DNA from: Microbacterium oleivorans
GTDB taxonomy: Bacteria; Actinomycetota; Actinomycetes; Actinomycetales; Microbacteriaceae
Assembly: GCF_023715745.1 (NCBI RefSeq)
Contig: NZ_JAMBOV010000006.1
Location: 1 to 64,000, forward strand
Length of the DNA: 64,000 nt
Reading direction: 5' to 3'
Under the pieces are notes generated by a model. That model made no database searches, was not told where the DNA came from, and saw only the letters and a list, made by a program, of their open reading frames with translations. A program made the translations under genes and the position numbers. Below are positions 43,711-53,200 of the stretch, piece after piece; positions within the stretch are counted from its first letter, which is position 1; the number at the start of each line of letters is the position of its first letter.

Positions 43711-43722
43711 TCGTTCCCGGGG

Positions 43723-45138
43723 TCAGACCCCGAAGGCCGCCTCGATGGGGCCGCGGGCGAAGTACAGGACGAAGCCGGCGGCGACGATCCAGAGCAGCCA
43801 GTGGACCTGCTTCGCCTTGCCCGAGAAGGTGTTCAGCACGACCCAGCTGATGAAGCCGGCGCCGATGCCGTTGGCGATCGAGTAGGTCAGCGGCATGACC
43901 GTCGCGGTGAGGAACACCGGCAGCAGGACGTTGAAGTCCGACAGGTCGATGTTCTTGATCTGCGTCAGCATCAGCGCACCGACGAGGACGAGGGCCGCGG
44001 CGGCCACGAAGCCGGGAACGAGGCCCGTCACGGGGGTGACGAACATCGCGAACAGGAAGAGCACACCGGTGACGACGTTCGCGAGGCCCGTCCGGGCCCC
44101 CTCGCCGATGCCCGAGCCGGACTCCACGAAGACGGTCGCCGACGACGACGACGTGCCACCGCCGACGACGGCGCCGACGCCCTCGACGATCAGTGCCGAC
44201 TTGATGCGCGGGAAGTTGCCTCGCTCGTCGGCCAGCCCCGCCTCACGGGCGAGGCCCGTCATCGTGCCCATCGCGTCGAAGAAGTTCGTGAAGACGAGGG
44301 TGAACACGAACATGATGAGGGCGACGAACCCGACGCGGCCCCAGTCGAAGCCGAAGTCGATGGCGCCCACGAGGCTGAGATTCGGCGCGGCGACGATGCT
44401 GCCGGACAGGCCGAAGTCCGCGACCGGCGTGAAGATGTTCACGATCGCGGCGAGGATCGTGCCCGCGACGAGGGCGATGAGGATCGCGCCCTTCACGCGC
44501 AGGGCCATGAGGATGCCGCCGATCAGCAGAGTCGCGATGAACAGCAGGGTCGCGGGCGAGGTGATCGAGCCGCCGACGCCGAGCTCGAGCGGCGTTCCCT
44601 CGGCGGGGTTGACGAAACCGGCGTTGACGAAGCCGATGAAGGCGATGAAGAGGCCGATGCCCACGGTGATCGCGAGCTTCAGCTGCACCGGCACCGCATC
44701 GAAGATGAGCTTCCGCAGACCCGTCGCCGCGAGCAGCACGATGATCAGACCGTTGATGACGACCAGCGCCATCGCCTCGCCCCACGACACCTGGCCGACG
44801 ACCGAGAAGGCGACGAACGCGTTGATGCCGAGACCGGCGGCGAAGGCGAACGGGAGCCGCGTGACGAGACCGAACAGGATCGTCATGACACCCGCGGTGA
44901 GGGCGGTGGAAGCGGCGACGGCGGACGGCTCGAGGGTGAGGCCCTCGACGTCGGGCGTCGACAGAATGGCCGGGTTCAGGATGACGATGTAGGCCATCGT
45001 CACGAAGGTCACGAGTCCGCCGCGGATCTCGGTTCCGATCGTGGAGCCTCGTCGGCTGATCTCGAAGTAGCGATCGAGGAACGATGCGGATGCCGGGGCT
45101 GCGGCACCGCGGGACGTGCGGGGGGTGGTGCTGTTCAC
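43723..45138 (-). CDS. NCS2-type purine permease (AzgA-like)
   Basis: 471-residue transporter with about 12 membrane segments. The start region FEISRRGSTIGTEIRGGLVTFVTMAYI and the NPAIL motif, followed by FAAGLGINAFVAF, match the adenine/guanine/hypoxanthine branch (AzgA) of NCS2. It would import purine bases by proton symport. GTG 45138 lies six bases after TACCCT, with GGAGG in the gap. Its place near purN and purH fits purine salvage. Confidence 0.9.
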   Translation of the reverse strand: MNSTTPRTSRGAAAPASASFLDRYFEISRRGSTIGTEIRGGLVTFVTMAYIVILNPAILSTPDVEGLTLEPSAVAASTALTAGVMTILFGLVTRLPFAFAAGLGINAFVAFSVVGQVSWGEAMALVVINGLIIVLLAATGLRKLIFDAVPVQLKLAITVGIGLFIAFIGFVNAGFVNPAEGTPLELGVGGSITSPATLLFIATLLIGGILMALRVKGAILIALVAGTILAAIVNIFTPVADFGLSGSIVAAPNLSLVGAIDFGFDWGRVGFVALIMFVFTLVFTNFFDAMGTMTGLAREAGLADERGNFPRIKSALIVEGVGAVVGGGTSSSSATVFVESGSGIGEGARTGLANVVTGVLFLFAMFVTPVTGLVPGFVAAAALVLVGALMLTQIKNIDLSDFNVLLPVFLTATVMPLTYSIANGIGAGFISWVVLNTFSGKAKQVHWLLWIVAAGFVLYFARGPIEAAFGV

Positions 45139-45144
45139 CCTCCG

Positions 45145-45150
45145 AGGGTA
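45145..45150 (-). promoter_or_regulatory. -10 box, probably leaderless (permease gene)
   Basis: TACCCT on the minus strand six bases before GTG 45138. Confidence 0.6.
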
Positions 45151-45223
45151 GTCGGTCACGGACCGCGGGCAGAGGAGCCGTGCGCGCCCGGTGCGGGAGC
45201 CGGGCGGGAGGCGTCGCCGCGGG

Positions 45224-45229
45224 TAGGGT
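45224..45229 (+). promoter_or_regulatory. -10 box of the PerM-like gene
   Basis: TAGGGT nine bases before GTG 45239. Confidence 0.5.
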
Positions 45230-45238
45230 CGGTCTGTT

Positions 45239-46564
45239 GTGAATCGCCTGCTCGTCTCCCTCCTCGCCGCCGTCGACGCCCTCCTGGCCGTCGCGGTCGG
45301 CGTCGGCGTCGTGCTCGCGCCCGTCACCCTCGTCTGGATCTTCGGGGTCGGCGGCGACGCGGACTGGTCCGCTCTCTGGCCCGCTGCCGCGACGATCTGG
45401 CAGCTCGGGCACTTCGCGCCGGTCGCGGTCTCGCTCCCGGCCGAGCTCGTCGTCCTCGGCGGCCTGCCTTCGAACGGCGCGCAGTTCGCGCTGTCGCTCG
45501 CGCCCACTGCGCTGGCACTGTTCACCGCGGTCTCGGCATGGCGGTCGGGGTCGCGCGCCGCGCGCGCCGGTGCCTGGGTGACCGGTGTCGTCGGCGGCAC
45601 TGTCACTGTCGCCGTCGTCTCGGCCGTGATCGCCCTGACCGGGCGCGCCTCGGTCGCATCGGTCGACCTGCTGGCAGCCGTCGCCGGCCCCACACTCGTC
45701 TTCGCCGTCCCGGCGCTCGTGGGCGCCGTCGTCCGCGCCTGGAACGATGGCGACGACGGCATCATCGACGCCCTCTCCGAACGCCTTCCCGACGACGTCC
45801 AGGAGGCGGTGGATGCGGGCGCCCGCGCCGTCGCGATCTGCGTCGCCGGCATCGTGGCTGTCGGAGCCGTCATCCTCGCCGTCCTCTTCTTCGTCCGAGG
45901 GGGCGAGGTCATCGCCTTGACGCAGGCGGCGCAGGCCGACCTGCTGGGGGTCGTCGTCCTCGCACTCGGCAGCATCCTCTATCTGCCGACCCTCGTGATG
46001 TGGTTCGCCGGCTTCGCGGTCGGGCCGGGCTTCGCGGTCGGCACCGGCACCGCCGTGTCGCCGGCGGCGACGAGCCTGGGGGTGGTCCCCGGCATCCCCG
46101 TCTTCGGTGTCATCCCCGATTCGACATCGGGCTGGCTCCTGCTGCTCGGCCTCATCGTGATCGGCTTCGGTGCGCTGGCGGGCGCCTCGACGCGCGGCGC
46201 TCTGCTGGTGGGTTCGAAGACGGATGCTGAACCGCTCCGCCCGCGCCTCGTCTCCCTCGCGGTCCTCACCGCCGGGACCGGGGTGGTCGTCGCCGTCCTC
46301 TCGTGGGCCGCGCAGGGGTCGATCGGCCCGGGCCGACTCACGCAGGTGGGCCCGGAACCGTGGCTGGTCGCCCTCGTGGCGGCGGCGGAGGTCGCCGTGG
46401 GTGCGGCCATCGTCCTGCTCTCCCCGCGCGGCGAGGACGACCCGTCCCGCCCGCAGCCGCCGCTCGTGCGGGAGGCGGCCGCGCCGGCGCCGAACGTCGA
46501 GCCCGCCCGAGCGACCCCGCCCGCCGCCTCGCCTGATGAGTTCCCGACCGCCCCGCTAGACTGA
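45239..46564 (+). CDS. DUF6350 / PerM-like membrane protein
   Basis: 441 residues with about nine hydrophobic segments and a Pro/Ala-rich cytoplasmic tail. The N-terminus ([18 protein letters not shown], then LVWIFG) and the location between sucCD and purN match the actinobacterial family named DUF6350, whose mycobacterial member PerM affects cell division and persistence. Function here is by similarity of pattern and place only. Its stop lies within the promoter of purN. Confidence 0.75.
   Translation: MNRLLVSLLAAVDALLAVAVGVGVVLAPVTLVWIFGVGGDADWSALWPAAATIWQLGHFAPVAVSLPAELVVLGGLPSNGAQFALSLAPTALALFTAVSAWRSGSRAARAGAWVTGVVGGTVTVAVVSAVIALTGRASVASVDLLAAVAGPTLVFAVPALVGAVVRAWNDGDDGIIDALSERLPDDVQEAVDAGARAVAICVAGIVAVGAVILAVLFFVRGGEVIALTQAAQADLLGVVVLALGSILYLPTLVMWFAGFAVGPGFAVGTGTAVSPAATSLGVVPGIPVFGVIPDSTSGWLLLLGLIVIGFGALAGASTRGALLVGSKTDAEPLRPRLVSLAVLTAGTGVVVAVLSWAAQGSIGPGRLTQVGPEPWLVALVAAAEVAVGAAIVLLSPRGEDDPSRPQPPLVREAAAPAPNVEPARATPPAASPDEFPTAPLD
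46557..46562 (+). promoter_or_regulatory. -10 box, probably leaderless (purN)
   Basis: TAGACT overlaps the end of the PerM-like gene and ends six bases before GTG 46569. Confidence 0.6.
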
Positions 46565-46568
46565 TCCG

Positions 46569-47150
46569 GTGCTCACGGTCGCCGTCCTCATCTCGGGCAC
46601 GGGATCCAATCTGCGTGCGCTCCTCGACGCCGCGAGCGAGCCGGAGTTCCCGGCCCGGATCATCGTCGTGGGGGCGGACCGGCAGGCCGACGGATTCGCT
46701 CACGCCGAGGCGTACGGCATCCCGACCTTCATGGTCCCGTACCAGGAGTTCGACAGCCGCGAGGCCTGGGGCGACGAGCTCCTCGCGCAGCTCGACGTCT
46801 GGAGCCCCGATCTCGTCGTGCTGAGCGGGCTCATGCGCCTGCTGCCGGCGGCGGTCGTCGCCGCGTGGGCGCCGCGCCTCATCAACACTCATCCCGCCTA
46901 TCTGCCCGAGTTCCCCGGAGCGCACGGTGTCCGTGACGCGCTGGCGGCCGGCGTCACGCAGACCGGCGCGAGCGTCATCGTCGTCGATGACGGCGTCGAC
47001 ACCGGCCCGATCCTCGCGCAGGAACGCATTCCCGTGCTTCCCGGTGACACGGAGCACTCCCTCCACGAGCGCATCAAGCCGGTCGAGCGCCGGCTGCTCA
47101 TCGATGTCGTCCGCCGCATCGCGACGGGCGAGCTCGACCTGACCACCTGA
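46569..47150 (+). CDS. purN: phosphoribosylglycinamide formyltransferase
   Basis: 193 residues. Transfers a formyl group from 10-formyl-THF to GAR in purine synthesis. [10 protein letters not shown] binds the phosphate; the catalytic Asn and His lie in [15 protein letters not shown], and the Asp in [10 protein letters not shown]. Length is normal. It is 37 bases upstream of purH and probably shares its transcript. Confidence 0.96.
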   Translation: MLTVAVLISGTGSNLRALLDAASEPEFPARIIVVGADRQADGFAHAEAYGIPTFMVPYQEFDSREAWGDELLAQLDVWSPDLVVLSGLMRLLPAAVVAAWAPRLINTHPAYLPEFPGAHGVRDALAAGVTQTGASVIVVDDGVDTGPILAQERIPVLPGDTEHSLHERIKPVERRLLIDVVRRIATGELDLTT

Positions 47151-47187
47151 ATCGCCCCCGAACGCCCCCGACCCGAGGAGTTCCCGC

Positions 47188-48795
47188 ATGGCCGGACCGC
47201 AGATCGATCCCTCCCTCTACCGCGACCGCGACGTCGTGCCGGTGCGCCGGGCGCTCGTCTCGGTGAGCGAGAAGACCGGCCTCCTCGAGCTCGCGCACGC
47301 GCTCGTCGCGGCCGACGTCGAGATCGTCTCGACCGGCGGCTCCGCCGCCCTCCTGCGTGACAACGGCATCGCGGTGAAGGACGTGTCCGAGATCACCGGC
47401 TTCCCCGAGTCGCTCGGCGGGCGCGTGAAGACGTTGCATCCGAGCGTCCACGCCGGCCTCCTCGCTGACCTGCGCCTCGAGGACCACGAGGTGCAGCTGA
47501 GCGAGCTCGGCATCCTGCCCTTCGAGCTCGTCGTCGTGAACCTCTACCCGTTCGTCGAGACCGTCGCCTCAGGCGCACAGGGCGATGCCGTCGTGGAGCA
47601 GATCGACATCGGGGGACCTGCGATGGTCCGCGCGTCCGCGAAGAACTTCGCCAACGTCGCGATCGCCGTCTCGCCGGAGTCGTATCCCGCCATCGTCGAC
47701 GCGCTCCGTCAGGGCGGCACGACCCTCGCGCAGCGCCGTGAGCTCGCCGCGCGCGCGTTCGCGCACACCGCTGCGTACGACCGAGCCGTCGCTACGTGGT
47801 TCGCGGAGGAGACGCTCGAGGGCGAGGGCGACCTGCCGCAGCACCTCACCATCAAGGCGGAGCGTCTCGCCACCCTGCGCTACGGCGAGAACTCGCACCA
47901 GCGCGCAGCGATCTACACCCGTGTCGGCGGCCACGGCATCGCGCAGGCGACGCAGCTGCAGGGCAAGGAGATGTCGTACAACAACTACGTCGATGCGGAT
48001 GCCGCCCTCCGGGCCGCGTTCGACCTCGTCAAGCCGGCGGTCGCGATCATCAAGCACGCGAACCCCTGCGGGATCGCGATCGGCGCTCCGCAGGCTCTGG
48101 ACCCGATCGCCTCGGCGCACCTGCGCGCGCACGAGTGCGACCCCGTGTCGGCCTTCGGTGGCGTCATCGCCGCGAACCGGACGGTGACGCTCAAGATGGC
48201 CGAGAACCTGCGCGACATCTTCACCGAGGTGATCGTCGCCCCCGACTTCGAACCCGAGGCCCTCGAGGTCTTCAAGCTGAAGAAGAACCTGCGGGTTCTC
48301 CAGCTGCCCGCCGACTGGCGGCAGGAGTCCATGGACGTGCGCCTCGTATCGGGCGGCCTGCTGCTGCAGGACGCCGACCGGTTCCCGAACGAGATCGAGT
48401 CGCTCGTCGATTCGTGGCAGCTCGTGTCGGGGGAGCGGCCCGCCGACGACCAGCTCGAGAACCTCTCGTTCGCGTGGAAGAGCTGCCGCGCGGTGAAGTC
48501 GAACGCGATCGTCCTGGCGAAGAACTCCGCGACGGTCGGGATCGGCATGGGTCAGGTCAACCGCGTGGACTCGTGCCGCCTGGCCGTCGAGCGCGCCGGC
48601 GACCGCGCTGCCGGTTCGGTCGCGGCATCCGATGCGTTCTTCCCCTTCGCGGACGGACCGCAGGTCCTGCTGGATGCCGGCATCACGACGATCATCCAGC
48701 CTGGCGGGTCCGTGCGAGACCAGGAGGTCATCGATGCCGCGCAGGCCGCAGGCGTCACGATGTACTTCACGGGGGAGCGCCACTTCTTCCACTGA
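47188..48795 (+). CDS. purH: bifunctional AICAR transformylase / IMP cyclohydrolase
   Basis: 535 residues, the usual length. The N-terminal MGS-like cyclohydrolase domain has [22 protein letters not shown] and GGRVKTLHP; the C-terminal AICAR transformylase has [12 protein letters not shown], the catalytic KHANPCG, and the terminal [14 protein letters not shown]. It performs the last two steps to IMP. ATG 47188 follows GAGGAG. GuaA at 4.5 kb and GuaB3 belong to the later branch of the same pathway. Confidence 0.97.
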   Translation: MAGPQIDPSLYRDRDVVPVRRALVSVSEKTGLLELAHALVAADVEIVSTGGSAALLRDNGIAVKDVSEITGFPESLGGRVKTLHPSVHAGLLADLRLEDHEVQLSELGILPFELVVVNLYPFVETVASGAQGDAVVEQIDIGGPAMVRASAKNFANVAIAVSPESYPAIVDALRQGGTTLAQRRELAARAFAHTAAYDRAVATWFAEETLEGEGDLPQHLTIKAERLATLRYGENSHQRAAIYTRVGGHGIAQATQLQGKEMSYNNYVDADAALRAAFDLVKPAVAIIKHANPCGIAIGAPQALDPIASAHLRAHECDPVSAFGGVIAANRTVTLKMAENLRDIFTEVIVAPDFEPEALEVFKLKKNLRVLQLPADWRQESMDVRLVSGGLLLQDADRFPNEIESLVDSWQLVSGERPADDQLENLSFAWKSCRAVKSNAIVLAKNSATVGIGMGQVNRVDSCRLAVERAGDRAAGSVAASDAFFPFADGPQVLLDAGITTIIQPGGSVRDQEVIDAAQAAGVTMYFTGERHFFH

Positions 48796-48845
48796 GCGGT
48801 GCGAGCGGCGAGGGGCGATCAGTCTCCACCGGCGCGCGCGGGGCG

Positions 48846-48894
48846 GTCAAGGGGGAGTTCTCTCCTCGGCGGCATCCGTGACACCGGCTAGGGT
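48846..48894 (+). promoter_or_regulatory. T7SS-type upstream motif and -10 box (copy 1)
   Basis: GTCAAG (48846-48851), then GGGGAG-TT-CTCTCC (48852-48865), ATCCG (48874-48878) and a TAGGGT -10 box (48889-48894). The same series of elements precedes the other transcription units of the T7SS locus. Confidence 0.55.
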
Positions 48895-48924
48895 CGTTGC
48901 GGGGAATCCGAGGAGGTTCAGGCA

Positions 48925-50244
48925 GTGATCTGGGAGATCGAGGACGGCCCGCGCGTCATCGAAGGTCTCGACCACAGAGGTCGGCCACGCCCGGAGTACG
49001 CCGCGGCACTCGGACTCGTCCCCGCGCCGATCGGGCGGCGGATGCTCGCGACCGTGATCGAGGCGCTGGCGGTGGGTCTCCTGCAGCTGCCGATGCTGAT
49101 CTTCGGCCTGCCCGCCATCCTGTCCGCCGTGGGACAGCCCGACCCGGTCGCTGCGTTCCTCGCCCGTCCCGGCGTCGGCTGGGTGATCGCCTCGCTGGTC
49201 GTCCCGTACGCGGCGACCACGGTCTTCCTCCTCGTGCAGCTCATCCTGCTGGGACGACGGGGTGTGACCCTCGGCAAGGCCTTCGTCGGCATCCGCATGG
49301 TCAACGTCAAGACCCTCGAGCGCCCGACGTTCTGGCGGGGTGCCGTCGTCCGGTATCTCATCCAGGTCGCAAGCTTCGCGCTCCCGCTCCTGGGACCCCT
49401 CCTCGTGATCGCCCTGTCGCCGCTGTTCGATTCGCAGAGGCGTCGGCGGGGCTGGCCGGATCGCGCCGCGGCGACCTACCTGGTCGACATCCGCCGGGGA
49501 CTCAACCCCTACGACGCGAAGCGGATGCGCATCGCGCGGAAGACCGTCGCGACGGACCTCCGCGACGAGAAGACGTCGCTGCCGTCGCTCGCGACGCCGG
49601 CCAGCGGACCGGCGACCGATGTCTACATCCCTGTCGCCCGCAAGAGCGGGGGAGTCGTGGGTGCCCCCAAGGACCGGCGTCCGGCGGGCGCGGCCGATGC
49701 CGCGGACGACCATCGTGCCGCCCCCATCCAGGGTGCGCCCTTCGCGGTCGAGTCGCCTGCCGAGGCGCCTGCGCCATCACGGGAGCCCGTCGTCGTGGCC
49801 GACGCGGCATCCCCCCGCCCGTCGGCGATGCCGAGCGCGCCCGCTTCCGCGGAGACGCTGCTCCCCGCCGCCCAGGGCGCGTGGTCGCCGCCCGAGCTCA
49901 TGACGGCGGCGGAACGGTCGGGATCGCTGCAGCTCGATTCCGGCGATGAACTGACTATCCCGGCGGGCGGGGCCGTCCTCGGTCGTGCCCCGTCGACCAC
50001 CGGAGCCGACGCCGGCGCCCTCGCGGTGCCGATCGTCGATCCGACGAAGTCGATCTCGAAGACGCACCTCGCCCTCCGCTGGGTCGAGGGCGCGTTGGCG
50101 GCCGTCGACCTCGGCTCGACGAACGGGAGCGCGATCATCCGCGACGGCCGCGAGATCGATCTCGCCCCCGGCTCGCCGGCTGAGCTCCGCTCCGGCGACA
50201 CCCTCCGCTTCGGCGACCGGCACGCGTCGGTCCGCCTCCCCTGA
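48925..50244 (+). CDS. RDD-FHA membrane protein of the T7SS locus
   Basis: 439 residues. An RDD domain with about three membrane segments (35-170; starts PIGRRMLATVIEALAVG, then GRRGVTLGKAFVGIRMVN) is followed by a long Pro/Ala-rich linker and a C-terminal FHA domain (about 340-435; VLGRAPS, SISKTHLAL, LGSTNGS). FHA domains bind phosphothreonine. GTG 48925 has GAGGAGG upstream. It is 24 bases upstream of the EssC-like ATPase gene, so it may anchor or regulate the secretion machine; a Ser/Thr kinase (19-20.5 kb) could supply the phosphate. Confidence 0.82.
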   Translation: MIWEIEDGPRVIEGLDHRGRPRPEYAAALGLVPAPIGRRMLATVIEALAVGLLQLPMLIFGLPAILSAVGQPDPVAAFLARPGVGWVIASLVVPYAATTVFLLVQLILLGRRGVTLGKAFVGIRMVNVKTLERPTFWRGAVVRYLIQVASFALPLLGPLLVIALSPLFDSQRRRRGWPDRAAATYLVDIRRGLNPYDAKRMRIARKTVATDLRDEKTSLPSLATPASGPATDVYIPVARKSGGVVGAPKDRRPAGAADAADDHRAAPIQGAPFAVESPAEAPAPSREPVVVADAASPRPSAMPSAPASAETLLPAAQGAWSPPELMTAAERSGSLQLDSGDELTIPAGGAVLGRAPSTTGADAGALAVPIVDPTKSISKTHLALRWVEGALAAVDLGSTNGSAIIRDGREIDLAPGSPAELRSGDTLRFGDRHASVRLP

Positions 50245-50268
50245 TGCCCGGATGACGAGGACCTCGCG

Positions 50269-53200
50269 ATGAGACTGAAACTCACCCTGCAGCGGCGTGA
50301 CGCCCGCACCCTCGACATCGTGGTCACGGCCGACACGACGGCGACGGTGCAGGACGTCGCGCGGCGGATCGTCGACACAGACCCCGCACGCGAGATGCTC
50401 GCCGGACCCGACGACGTGCTGACGCTGGCGGTCGCGCCGCCCACATCGGACGATCACGCGCTCCTCGATCCCTCCCTGCTCATCAGCGATGCCCCCGTGG
50501 GGTCGGGCTTCATCGCCTCCGTCGTCAACCTCGGGCCCGACTACGTCGCCAACCGTGGTGGGGGTGGGCCGGCGGCCGCCGTCCTGCAGGTCGTCGGCGG
50601 ACCGCTCGCCGGCCGCGAGATCCCGTTACCCCGGGGTCACTTCACGATCGGTCGCTCGGCGGCGGCCGACATCGTGCTCGACGAGCCACTCGTCTCGAAG
50701 CGCCATGCCCGGATCGAGGTGGGCGCGGGCGGGGTCGAGCTCGTCGACCTGAACTCCGCCAACGGGATCGTCGTCGACGGCGGGATGGTCCCCCGGCTGC
50801 ACGTCATCCCGGGGCAGCGCTTCACCCTCGGCGACACCGACATCGTGGTGCACCTGGTGCCGGACTTCGCGCCCGTCGAGAAGGATCCGGTCCTCGAGCG
50901 CGGCGGGGCACTGCTCTTCAACCGCAGCCCCCGCGTCGAGCCGCGGTACGTCGGCGAGGAACTGCCCGAACCGCGGATGCCGAAGGAACCGGTCACGCGG
51001 CTGTTCCCGTGGCCGATGCTGGTCGCACCGATCCTGCTGGGGTTGACGATGTACTTCGCCTTCAACCAGCCGCGGGCTCTGATCATCATCGCGATGACGC
51101 CGTTGATGCTCCTCGGCAACTTCGTCTCGCAGCGGACGCAGGTCGGCCAACGGTCGAAGAAGGAGGGAGAGGTCTTCGAGCGCTCCTTCGAGGAGCTCGA
51201 GGAGACACTGTTCCGCGAGCGGCCGCGCGAACGCGAGGTCCGCAACGCCGAGGTGCCGCCGGTCGCGGTCGTGTTCGAGGAGGCGATGAGCCTCGGGCGG
51301 ATGCTGTGGACCCGCCGACCCGAGCACTGGAACTTCCTCGCGGTCCGCCTCGGGACGTGCGAGGCACCCTCGCGTACGAGCATCAAGCGGTCGGACGTTC
51401 CGGAGGCACTCCCCGAGTACGTCGAGCGCGTCGATCGGCTTCGCGAGCGGTACCGCATGATCGACGGCGTCCCGGTCCTCGAGTCGCTGCAGAGCGTGGG
51501 CGTGATCGGTGTCGCGGGCCCCGAGCGTGAAGCGGCGGACGCCCTCCGCGGCATCTGCACGCAGCTGTTCGGGCTGCACTCGCCGAACGAGCTCGTCGCG
51601 GTGGCGCTGACCGAGCCCGAGTGGGCGAAGCAGCTCGACTGGCTGACGTGGCTCCCGCACACCTCGAGCGAGCGCAGCCCGTTCCGGGACATGCCGCTGT
51701 CGGACTCCGCGTCGACGGGCAACGCGCTGCTGTCGGGTCTGGAGGAGCTCGTCATGCGCCGGTCGCGCGCGTCGAGCGCGCCGCGGCTCCCGTACGACGA
51801 CGACTGGGACCCGATGCGTTTCGGGACCGACGTGCGACGCGCGGCCGAGGATGCGACGTTCCCCGGCCAGACCGCCGTCGTGGTCATCGTCACCGCGGAT
51901 GCGCCCGTGGACCGGGCACGCCTCACGCAGGTCCTCGAGCGGGGCGCAGACGTCGGCGTCTACGGACTGTTCGTCGCGCCCGTCGTCGAAGCGCTCCCCG
52001 CCGTCTGCCGTAGCTTCGTCGATGTCTCACGCGGGCTCGACGACGCCCACGTCGGGGTGGTCCGCAGCGGCGAAGACTACACGCCGGCGCAGGTCGAGGG
52101 AGTCTCGAACGAGCTCATGACCGTGTTCGCCAAGCGGCTCGCCCCGGTCGTCGACTCGAGCACCGTGATCGAGGACTCCTCCGACATCCCGAACTCGGTC
52201 ATGTTCCTGTCCCTCGTCGGGAGTGAGACCGCGTCCGACCCCGGCTTCGCCATCGAACGCTGGCGCGAGAACAACACCATCATCGACCGATCGGGTGCGA
52301 CGCTCCCGCGTCTGAAGAAGGCCGGCAATCTGCGCGCGATCGTCGGCCAGGGGGCGGCGGACGCGATGACGCTGGACCTGCGCACCCAGGGTCCGCACGC
52401 CCTCGTCGGCGGCACCACCGGTGCCGGCAAGTCCGAGTTCCTGCAGGCGTGGGTGCTCGGGATGGCGGCGGCCCACAGCCCCGACCGCGTCACCTTCCTC
52501 TTCGTCGACTACAAGGGCGGCTCCGCCTTCGCCGACTGCGTGGAGCTGCCGCACTGCGTAGGCCTGGTCACCGACCTCAGTCCGCATCTCGTGCGGCGCG
52601 CGCTCACCAGCCTCCGGGCGGAGCTGCACTACCGCGAGCACCTGTTCAACCGCAAGAAGGCCAAGGACCTGCTCGAGCTCGAGAAGCGCCGCGACCCCGA
52701 CACGCCGCCCGCTCTGGTCCTCGTCATCGACGAGTTCGCCGCGCTGGCCGGCGAGGTTCCCGAGTTCGTGGACGGCGTCGTCGACATCGCCCAGCGAGGG
52801 CGTTCGCTCGGCATCCACCTCATCATGGCCACCCAACGACCCGCCGGCGTGATCAAGGACAACCTCCGGGCGAACACGAACCTCCGTGTCGCGCTGCGCA
52901 TGGCGGACGAGTCGGACTCGAAGGACGTGGTGGACGATCCGATCGCGGCATCCTTCCCGCCCTCGATCCCGGGCCGGGGGATCGCGAAGACCGGCCCCGG
53001 CCGCCTCATCCCGTTCCAATCGGCCTATGCGGGCGGCTGGAGCAGCGACGAGGTGGTCGCGGCCGACATCTCGATCGCGGAGCTGCGATTCGGTTCGATC
53101 CGCAAGTGGGAGCTCGACGACGCCGCCGAGAGCGATGCGCACGACGCCGATCCCGGCCCCAACGACCAGAAGCGTGTCGTCTCGACCCTCATCGCGGCGG